Assembly (NCBI GenBank): GCA_026874595.1
Contig: CM049314.1
Coordinates: 33,300,229-33,364,228 of the forward strand
Length of the DNA stretch: 64,000 nt
From: Sipunculus nudus
Lineage: Eukaryota; Annelida; Sipuncula; Golfingiida; Sipunculidae
Reading direction: 5' to 3'
In this document: one piece after another, positions 59,701-64,000 of the stretch
Layout of the letters: every line of letters starts with the position of its first letter
How positions within the stretch are numbered: position 1 is the first letter of the stretch
The notes under the pieces: model-generated
What the model saw: the letters and a program-made list of their open reading frames with translations, nothing else
Database searches by the model: none
What the model was told of the DNA's origin: nothing
Translations under genes and position numbers: made by a program

Positions 59701-62479
59701 TTTTGCATGCGTATAGATCTCACATAGCTCTTTATCATACAGAAAACTGGAGGGACCACCTGCAACCATTTTGCACAGCGTCCATCTGTTTGTCTGCTGT
59801 GGGCTAAAATCATTTATATCTCAGTAGTGGTTTGACTTATCTGCCTAAAATTTTGCATATGTATACAACTTGGACAGCTTTCTGGATTTTGTGGTAGGTG
59901 GCGCAACCTACATACACATTTCAACTGCAGATATCCATGCTAATATGCAACACACCTCACTCTGTTTCCCCTTGCCACTCAATCCATGCCTCACTTCACC
60001 CGTTTCACTCTGATTTTGGCAGATACACATAGTCGCTTGTTGACTACCCGTATTTGAGTTATTATTGTTTTCATTATCACGATTTTGTGCGAGTCCTTAT
60101 GTACCAGAACTGATGGGATCTTAATGTCATAACCAGCTGATTCAAGTACAATAAACCCTTACTGTGTCAAAAGTCAGAGAATCAGCAGAAAAAATTACAA
60201 GGCTGGACACAGTAAATTTTATATGGACCTCCTGCTGGTTACTTCAGGTAGCTTGTCACAGTGAATGTTTGCTCTATTTAGCCAACAGTGTCTGGTATCG
60301 GGGACACTACTCTGAGGAACACTGGTCCAGAGGAACAATGGCCTAGGGAACACTGGTCCAGGTTCTAGATGAACACAAATCAAGGGAATCCAAAGAGTCA
60401 GGTGCTTTGGTCTAGGGTGCAGTAGTCTGGGGAAATCTAGATTAATGAACAATGGCCTATAGTACACTCAAATATGAAACACCGAGTTAAGGAACACTGA
60501 TTTCAAAACTAATCATATATTGCAGTTTTCTTATCAGCTACAAAATATTTTTTTTTTCTGATGGGCATTATCTGTCATACTTACAGATAGAGAAGCTGTC
60601 AACAGAGGCAGAAAACCTCAGAAAGCAGTTACAAGAAGTGACAGCCAGGAACGAGGACCTGCAGCAGAAGATATCAGCAACTCAGCAGGACAGCAGTGTG
60701 GCTGCCATGACCTCTCAGCAGCTTCAGGTACAACATCAGTATAGTGTTCTGGTCTGACCAGACGTAAAATGTTGAATTTGCTATGACATACAAGTTAGTC
60801 TGGCTTTATTAAGTTTGAAGCATGATTAAATCTCTTTATATCAACATTTATTTTTCAGATAATAGTTAAGTTGCAGCAAGTTTTTCTCTCTTCACTAGCT
60901 ACCAAGATTCAATGCCAAGAGTTCCTATGAGAATGGGTTTTTGTGAACTGTTGAAGGTTGTTCCTTTTCTCCAGGACCACCAGTTTTCTGCACCTCTGGT
61001 GACTACCAAACACAATGATTTGAACCAATGGGAGTAACTCCCATTAGTTATTATAACTATTTATATGATCCATGTAAAATAAAGATAAAAAATAATATTT
61101 TGGATATTAAAATTTTATTTTAAACAGGCAATGATAATGCTAAGGGTGGTATAGTTGGCACTATTTTACTGAATACAAGAAATGTTCCATATTGTTATTT
61201 CTTTACATCAGTATTGCAACCATAGACTTATTAATGAGATGTATCCCAGTTTGTTGTTGAAGTTTTGAATAAATCTAATGTGCTACTGTTTGTCTAACAG
61301 AACTTGCAGGTGGAGTATGAGAAACTTCAGGCGTCACTGGATGAGATGGAACAGAAGCACAGGAAACAGGAAGTAGAATTAACATCAGTGCAGTCAGCAT
61401 CTCAACAAAAGGAGGAAGAAATAGTAAAGTTACATCAAGAATGTGAGGAATTAAAAAGCCAGCTCTCTGATAAAGAAGAACAGAAAAAGGTAGGCTCTTA
61501 AGAATTAACACTCCACCTTTATGGAAAGGGAACACTTTTCTTTAACCAAAATTATGGAGAGGGGATTTTTTCTTTAATCTAAATTAATATACACAATTAT
61601 GATTCACATGGTGAACTTTTAATTTGAGCACAGAGATTACAATAAATGCCTTAATAGCTGTAATAACAAAAATGACACAGTCCTTTGAAAAGTTGGTCAC
61701 GTATACAGGCTGCCTCATGCAGTTATCATCTATTGTCATATGTTTACCCACATTCTCGTTCAAGAGACAGCTCAATCTACAGGTCACAGAAAATATTCTT
61801 TAAAGCCACCTATCCACCTACCTTATTTGTGCACTTTGTGTGTTTTCTAGCTTAGGTCCGGGTACATATTTATTGTTACCAGTTATATACTGCAGGTAGT
61901 TCCTGCTGGAAGAGGTTTTATATCATTGCTCTGTGATCGTTGCATATTCCTGTTTATATACTAAATATAAGTAAACACTTTTCACATGCTCATGTTGACA
62001 AACTGAAAACCATGTGACTGGAGGTGGTTAATTGCACATTCACAGAAGCTTAAAGGTCACATAGTTGTTGTTGATGAGAGCATGTGAGGCAACAGCAATT
62101 TTTTCAATATATTTGCCAAATAGCATGTTTCATTTGCTGTCAGATGTTGGACATTTTTTAGTTGCAAACTTGCGACCAGGGGCCAATATTTGCAGACCCC
62201 AACATGTTATCAACATGGGGATGTAACAATGATTATCTTTACTCAACACACATCAGATAACAGAATGGGCCCCTTTAATATAAAACTCTGCCTTATTGAA
62301 GCATCATGTTACATTGGTTGAAGTTATTACCATGCATTGAAGATCTATATTGTGGGCTGCAAATCTTTAATAGTTTACCGTTATATTTTTTATTTTGATT
62401 AACGAGACATAGAACTAAAACTGATACACCTGCAGTTTGTCTATATTGTGTATATTTTCAGGTGGCTGTACAGGAAGAG
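31895..62479 (+). CDS. GCC2: GCC2/GCC185-like GRIP-family golgin (3' partial; 13 exons plus one possible)
   Basis: Exons: 31895-31900, 33680-33730, 34409-34438, 39169-39253, 40050-40108, 42190-42294, 42931-43014, 43999-44103, 49909-50067, 51811-55476, 56851-56988, 60587-60727, 61301-61489, and perhaps 62462-62479. All are GT-AG and in frame, giving 1606 (1612) residues. The protein opens MADNKGGGG, then LDTLSREDLVKFVKKQTILL, matching the N-terminal GCC2 motif, and is then almost entirely heptad coiled coil rich in Glu, Lys and Gln. Residues 1451-1496 (KVKQLEEEVKDKE...KQVALKAKKE) match the GCC2 segment ahead of its C-terminal third. The Rab/ARL-binding GRIP end must lie beyond 64000. In vertebrates GCC185 sits at the trans-Golgi network and captures endosome-derived vesicles. 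The N-terminal motif and the VALKAKKE block argue against other golgins. Confidence 0.85.
32732..32991. mobile_element. Foldback element with about 55-bp arms
   Basis: The left arm gttgccagcaaaactgatac + cagc (32732 on) pairs with the right arm ending gctggtatccggtttttctt + ggcaac at 32991. Weaker pairing continues inside through gcatgcagg/cctgcatgc. It lies in the first GCC2-like intron. Confidence 0.7.
33165..33345 (+). repeat. Interspersed repeat R2, copy 1
   Basis: It is co-linear with 47872-48050: attgattttggtttgtctg, gtccgtcaggttt, tttcattcaaattttggtca, gattgctctcatgc and ggagtgtctgtct. Confidence 0.75.
33680..33730 (+). CDS. GCC2: GCC2-like exon 2
   Basis: The acceptor is tatatttcag and the donor is gtaaga at 33731; 17 codons, DNKGGGGETSPATKSGK, a flexible Gly/Ser/Lys-rich head. 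The next intron (33731-34408) is AT-rich with many ataagatgat-type strings and no clear feature. Confidence 0.75.
34409..34438 (+). CDS. GCC2: GCC2-like exon 3 (30-nt microexon)
   Basis: The acceptor is acatgtag and the donor is gtaact at 34439; ten codons, DSGDSPGSSM. Its length is a multiple of three, so skipping would keep frame. The intron that follows (34439-39168) holds a large palindrome, a HINE-like element and a MITE. Confidence 0.55.
35089..35641. repeat. Large imperfect palindrome (about 210-bp arms, 129-nt spacer)
   Basis: The left arm 35089-35298 (aatcacaggcgcttaaattg, cacactatatggtccatct, agataggcaggcaagaag, gttgttagacccgacag) is the near reverse complement of the right arm 35428-35641 (ctgtcgggtctaacaac-type, cttcttgcctgcctatct, cccatatagtgtaaaac, ttcaagtgcctgtgatt). 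Probably a foldback transposon. It lies in the GCC2-like intron 34439-39168. Confidence 0.85.
37416..38637 (+). mobile_element. HINE/Helentron-like nonautonomous element, copy 1
   Basis: The 5' hairpin gtatccgccaaaac ... gttttgcggatac lies at 37417-37447. The core has tandem units carrying aggtggcgccacct and atctcgggaaccgtttgacc. Near the 3' end are ggcggatac and a stem-loop gtagtcgcttgtcgactac, then ccatattctag. Subterminal inverted repeats, a tandem core and a 3' stem-loop match the HINE layout. No Rep/helicase is seen. Confidence 0.7.
38815..38956. mobile_element. 142-bp MITE, pogo-like ends, TA flanks
   Basis: The ends cagtgacccctcaaaattat + gaccacc and ggtcattaaatggggtttta + ctg are inverted repeats. 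TA flanks both sides (38813-38814 and 38957-38958). Confidence 0.75.
39169..39253 (+). CDS. GCC2: GCC2-like exon 4: conserved N-terminal motif
   Basis: The acceptor is caccccatcag and the donor is gtaagt at 39254; 28 codons plus one base. LDTLSREDLVKFVKKQTILL followed by QRTKARCE corresponds to the L(D/E)TL.(K/R)EDL.KF.KKQ...K.RC motif of GCC2. The next intron (39254-40049) shows nothing notable. Confidence 0.92.
40050..40108 (+). CDS. GCC2: GCC2-like exon 5
   Basis: The acceptor is ttgcccacag and the donor is gtaaga at 40109. It completes Glu58 and adds LIKKNEELEKLAGGNEQSQ, the start of the coiled coil. The next intron (40109-42189) contains a Tigger-like element. Confidence 0.88.
40921..42171. 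mobile_element. Tigger/pogo-like element (1251 bp), TA target-site duplication
   Basis: The TIRs cagtggaaccccgccttgcg + accaccc and gggtggtcgtaattgtgggg + ttccactg are flanked by TA at 40919-40920 and 42172-42173. Extra subterminal copies of acgaccac lie at both ends. It contains a broken transposase start. The element ends 18 nt before a GCC2-like exon. Confidence 0.88.
41650..41796 (+). pseudogene. Remnant of pogo/Tigger transposase N-terminal HTH
   Basis: From ATG 41650: MPLKELSLMLKVT, an in-frame TGA at 41689, then IKEATPGQSQPQLAQQFSVC and KTQVHA. The LSL..K..(V)IKEA..G.SQ.QLA..FSV..TQV pattern is that of a pogo/CENP-B-type N-terminal helix-turn-helix. The catalytic DDE part is missing, so the copy is internally deleted and inactive. 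Confidence 0.75.
42190..42294 (+). CDS. GCC2: GCC2-like exon 6
   Basis: The acceptor is tcttttcccag and the donor is gtgggt at 42295; 35 codons of coiled coil (ESLAEVQDERDQLQKAY). The exon begins 16 nt after the Tigger-like element's right TA duplicate (42172-42173). Little but AT-rich sequence lies in the intron 42295-42930. Confidence 0.88.
42931..43014 (+). CDS. GCC2: GCC2-like exon 7
   Basis: The acceptor is ttattcaacag and the donor is gtgaga at 43015; 28 codons, ELEGQVSNMKAENEKLSEEL then TSNKREVK, coiled coil. The next intron (43015-43998) holds a 37-bp tandem duplication. Confidence 0.9.
43249..43322 (+). repeat. Exact 37-bp tandem duplication
   Basis: ttaacatgaattaaagttgt + tcattggagagaaggtc occurs twice in a row (43249-43285 and 43286-43322) with no visible difference. 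Confidence 0.97.
43999..44103 (+). CDS. GCC2: GCC2-like exon 8
   Basis: The acceptor is cttgttgtccag and the donor is gtcagt at 44104; 35 codons (ELLEQVECMKMKEVTM ... LQEDQVKVTDQNK). The intron that follows, 5.8 kb, is the most repeat-loaded of the gene. Confidence 0.85.
44925..44976 (+). repeat. Direct repeat D, copy 1
   Basis: aagatcattgataaaaagta + catgcaagctctctagccac recurs at 48298-48338 with two mismatches. Confidence 0.85.
45007..46085 (+). mobile_element. Nonautonomous element with terminal hairpin and AGGTCA-rich tandem units
   Basis: It starts with a perfect 7-bp-stem hairpin gcccagc...gctgggc (45007-45034), then ccgtccggccgtccgg. After that come diverged units of about 125-150 bp, each with gaggtca, aaggtcaaaggtcaaggtca and an aacctttcat/ctttcacatatagctcacct block (near 45319, 45465, 45609, 45735, 45919 and 46053). 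No transposase is seen. The right boundary is approximate. Confidence 0.6.
46275..46672 (-). mobile_element. tRNA-derived SINE, full length, with 15-bp target-site duplication
   Basis: On the minus strand it reads a tRNA-like head (ctgtggctcaggggtagag, then gagttcaaatctcagcc), a conserved body and a poly(A) tail seen as a T run at 46273-46294. The direct repeat aacaaaaacactgtt flanks it at 46260-46274 and 46673-46687, as expected for LINE-mediated retroposition. It lies in the GCC2-like intron 44104-49908. Confidence 0.9.
47841..47870 (+). repeat. (C)30 homopolymer
   Basis: Thirty consecutive C bases; the length may be unreliable in assembly. Confidence 0.97.
47872..48050 (+). repeat. Interspersed repeat R2, copy 2
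   Basis: It starts right after the 30-base C run. It shares tttcattcaaatttaggtca, gattgctctcatgc and ggagtgtctgtct with 33165-33345. Confidence 0.75.
48285..48338 (+). repeat. Direct repeat D, copy 2
   Basis: aagatcattgataaaaagta + cacacaagctctctagccac is the partner of 44925-44976, about 3.3 kb apart in the same intron. Confidence 0.85.
48422..48685 (+). repeat. Interspersed repeat R1, copy 2
   Basis: It shares tttaatgaggtcagaggtca, ttttcatgaaactcattata, gaattaccttctcatc and cgatgctcttgttta with copy 1 at 8418-8690. It lies in a GCC2-like intron. Confidence 0.8.
49909..50067 (+). CDS. GCC2: GCC2-like exon 9
   Basis: The acceptor is attttatcag and the donor is gtgggt at 50068; 53 codons of coiled coil (EELEEQVKLL-like start ELEEQVKLLTEARDNALMAM), including a QQQQ run. 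The next intron (50068-51810) has a SINE at 50204 and is otherwise unremarkable. Confidence 0.92.
50204..50445 (+). mobile_element. tRNA-derived SINE with MetaSINE-like central domain
   Basis: A tRNA-like head ends in a B-box-like ggtttcaatccctgg. It is followed by ggtggttttctccgggttct and ctggtttcctc, which resembles the conserved central domain of the animal MetaSINE superfamily (from memory). The tail is ccatctgagcc...ttattataatt. It lies in a GCC2-like intron. Confidence 0.65.
51811..55476 (+). CDS. GCC2: GCC2-like exon 10: giant coiled-coil exon (3666 nt)
   Basis: The acceptor is ccttcctctgtcacag and the donor is gtaagc at 55477; 1222 uninterrupted codons, phase 0 at both ends. The sequence is heptad-patterned throughout (EELKQLQE, KEKEEL, QLQEELQSNKRELQEKD), dominated by Glu, Lys, Gln, Leu and Ser, with almost no Pro, Trp or Gly clusters. 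A brief Thr/Pro/Asp-rich hinge (QDTTKSPEEDETEKK, about 53138-53187) interrupts the coil. As I recall, vertebrate GCC2 also has one very large coiled-coil exon. Minus-strand ORFs here are shadows. Confidence 0.97.
56365..56585 (+). repeat. 72-74-bp minisatellite, 3 units
   Basis: catggtcactcttgc.tccac, an A run, then cactgaaagtt.gacctcca and atggttcaaatgctttatta repeat at 56365, 56437 and 56511. The main length difference is in the A run. It lies in the intron after the giant GCC2-like exon. Confidence 0.95.
56677..56702 (+). repeat. (CT)n microsatellite
   Basis: A run of CT dinucleotides in the same intron as the 56365 minisatellite. Confidence 0.9.
56851..56988 (+). CDS. GCC2: GCC2-like exon 11: VALKAKKE block
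   Basis: The acceptor is aatgccagcag, a tandem NAG, and the donor is gtaaat at 56989; 46 codons. VKQLEEEVKDKEDRSLKFKQ then VALKAKKE matches the GCC2 segment LEEKIENLEKE...KLVAVKAKKEL. Of all the exons this is the most diagnostic of GCC2. The next intron (56989-60586) holds a HINE-like element. Confidence 0.93.
58243..60056 (+). mobile_element. HINE/Helentron-like nonautonomous element, copy 2
   Basis: It has the same architecture as the 37416 copy: a gtatccgccaaaac...gttttgcggatac hairpin at 58244-58273, a core of alternating atggtggygccacctgcaac and acaggtggcgccacctaaat units, and a 3' end with ggcagatac and tagtcgcttgttgacta. It contains a near-identical 387-bp duplication. Confidence 0.7.
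58441..59214 (+). repeat. 387-bp near-identical tandem duplication inside HINE-like element
   Basis: gtcaatttgtgcgtctgttt recurs at 58441 and 58828, and both blocks run co-linearly to tagctctttatcat with only scattered differences. Confidence 0.85.
60310..60362 (+). repeat. Degenerate ~18-bp repeat (gaggaacactggtcca)
   Basis: gaggaacactggtcc, gaggaacaatggcctag and ggaacactggtccagg follow one another, with weaker echoes to 60500. Confidence 0.55.
60587..60727 (+). CDS. GCC2: GCC2-like exon 12
   Basis: The acceptor is gtcatacttacag and the donor is gtacaa at 60728; 47 codons (IEKLSTEAENLRKQLQEVTA, then RNEDLQQKI), coiled coil. The intron 60728-61300 contains a SINE fragment. Confidence 0.88.
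60970..61084 (+). mobile_element. SINE fragment (same family as 50204)
   Basis: It contains a degraded central domain (gttttctgcacctctgg), then a 3' tail of attagttattataac and ccatgtaaaataaag. It lies in a GCC2-like intron. Confidence 0.5.
61301..61489 (+). CDS. GCC2: GCC2-like exon 13
   Basis: The acceptor is ttgtctaacag and the donor is gtaggc at 61490; 63 codons (NLQVEYEKLQASLDEMEQKH ... ELKSQLSDKEEQKK), coiled coil. The downstream intron runs to the window end, apart from a possible microexon at 62462. Confidence 0.9.
62462..62479 (+). CDS. GCC2: Possible GCC2-like 18-nt microexon
   Basis: The good acceptor gtatattttcag is followed by gtggctgtacaggaagag and then the donor gtacag. It would add VAVQEE in phase 0, compatible with the coiled coil. 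No homology can be judged at this length, so it may be a chance site. Confidence 0.3.
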
Positions 62480-63215
62480 GTACAGTAGTTATTACTTGTG
62501 TAGACACCTTAGTATCTTTAATGCTAACACAGCATGTCATAGGTTGAGAGGTTATTAAGCATAGATGACCATCAGGCCTGTTACTGCCTTTAAGCTTGAT
62601 GTACATTATCCAACTGCCATATCAGGGGTTAACTTAATACCCGTGTGAGGTGTTTGGGATGCCTGCAAGAATAGGTCATACCTGTGATACAGTTGCTTTT
62701 GTGTATATCATAACCTCTGAAAAACATAGAGTCCCAGCTTAAGCTTTCTCTTTCAAGTATTGAGTTGGCCCTGTCAAACAGTACTGGCATGGTTTTCTTT
62801 TAGCCAAAGACAAATCAAGATTTCCACTTTCTTAGAACCTATGTTACTGGATGCTTGAAGATATTTATGCCACAGAAAGAATTCATTTATAAAATAGATG
62901 AGATTTGTAGTGATTGGTATATTCTGGCAGTTATTTTGAAGGAAACCACTGCAATACCTTGCAGATAATCAAGTAAAATTAGAAATTGTTTCAATGAGAA
63001 ACTAGTCTTTTTTTCATGACCAGCTCACTGAAGAGACAGGTCATTGAATGCTGATCAAATGCTCAAATAAACACTTATTTGTTTAAGGATAGATCAGTCA
63101 CCTTTTCTTTGCAGGTGGGTGGCCCTTAATGTCAAGGCCTGTTTTGTTTGGGACTCAAGGTGTTTTGTCCACTTTTAACAGTGGTGCAAAATCTTAAGTC
63201 TCCTCAAGCAGCTGC

Positions 63216-63650
63216 TATACACTGCAGTCGTCCCAGACATTGTTCCATGTAACTGCAGCTTAGTATGGCAAGGCCCTCTAGTCAGGAACACCTGCAGGGT
63301 GCACACAGAGCACAGATCTGTTATCAGACCAATTGACTGATAGTGTGATATTGCATTTTGCATCTAGCCCAAATTTTGAACATGGGATAGTTCTCATGGG
63401 TCTAATAACACCCTTTCTGGCATAGGGCCAAGAATCAAACCAAGAGAGGTTGTGTCTCGGTGTAATCAAACCAACAAGAGAGGAAATGGCATGTTTAAAT
63501 TTGGACTGGATGCACAGTGCAATACCACATTTTCAGTGGTTTGATTACAATTCTGTGCTCTGTGCACAACCTGGTGTTCCTGCCCACAGAACCTTGCCAT
63601 ACCAAGCAGCGGTCACTATAAACAATGTCTGGGATGACTTAAAGTGTATA
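63216..63650. mobile_element. Foldback element, longest-armed copy (435 bp)
   Basis: Terminal arms tatacactgcag..cccagacattgtt (63216-63244) and aacaatgtctgggatgactt + aaagtgtata (63621-63650) are reverse complements with a few mismatches. Pairing continues inward through tatggcaaggc/gccttgccata-type and tgcacacagagcacag/ctgtgctctgtgca strings, so most of the element can form one hairpin. Confidence 0.8.
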
Positions 63651-64000
63651 ACCACTGCGTGAGGTGCATACAAAATCTTTATCAGACCAAATTCATAAAT
63701 TTTTAAAAATTGTACCTTAAGGTTGCTTGCATGGAGGATCTCAGGCTCAAACCAACGTGACTGGTTCCTGTGCCTCTATCAAATTTTAAAATAACATTTG
63801 TAAATAAAATCAAGGGGATGGCTTACGGTTATGTTTGCTTAAGCTTATTAACCAGATAATGTGACGTGCTGCTTCTCCCATCCCCCTAAAGGTGTATGTC
63901 CCCCTGTTTTAATTGTTACACGCTTTGCTTCTCACAGGTCTAGGATAAGATCACTAGTTGTGAAATAGTGGGCATCCGTCTATCCGTCAGTCTGTCTGAT

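Noticed and set aside
63960-64000. ccgtctatccgtcagtctgtct at the window edge
   Set aside because: It resembles the GC-rich start of the repeat families at 45050 and 33190, but it is cut by the window end, so no call is made.

Overview
The window is eukaryotic nuclear DNA: AT-rich, with two long intron-split genes on the + strand, GT-AG splice sites, and introns and intergenic DNA crowded with short interspersed repeats. The repeat style suggests a marine lophotrochozoan, most likely a bivalve mollusc. It includes tRNA-derived SINEs, one with a MetaSINE-like central domain, Helentron/HINE-like elements with tandem cores, foldback MITEs, pogo/Tigger-like elements, and arrays of (AT)n. The phylum is an inference and nothing in the window proves it.

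Gene 1 (151-11242, 5' end outside the window) is a GDPD5/GDE2-type glycerophosphodiester phosphodiesterase. Eleven exons join in frame into 582 residues. They encode four transmembrane segments, an extracellular GDPD domain with the HRGA motif and the expected acidic and histidine residues, a last transmembrane segment and a cytoplasmic tail.

From 11243 to 31894 there are about 20.6 kb without a convincing protein gene. This stretch holds foldback elements (12.4-18.8 kb), a 17-bp minisatellite (16.9-17.1 kb), several (AT)n tracts, a 3.5-kb nest of interleaved inverted-repeat elements (21.7-25.6 kb), and a CpG-rich block at 27.6-28.45 kb that could be a minus-strand promoter and first exon.

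Gene 2 (31895 to beyond the window) is a GCC2/GCC185-like golgin, a trans-Golgi coiled-coil tether. Its first coding exon contributes only two codons. Thirteen exons are well supported and one 18-nt microexon is possible, giving 1606 (or 1612) residues, of which 1222 come from one 3666-nt exon. The C-terminal GRIP domain expected for the family lies beyond 64000. Its introns hold a 210-bp-arm palindrome, a Tigger-like element with a transposase remnant, a SINE with a perfect 15-bp target-site duplication, two HINE-like elements, and an element packed with AGGTCA half-sites.

The two genes act in different places, plasma-membrane GPI-anchor or glycerophosphodiester hydrolysis versus trans-Golgi vesicle tethering. 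No functional link is visible beyond adjacency and shared orientation. I found no prokaryote-like operon, CRISPR, rRNA or intact tRNA gene, and no clear new protein system. The most unusual material is in the repeats and in splice-site details.
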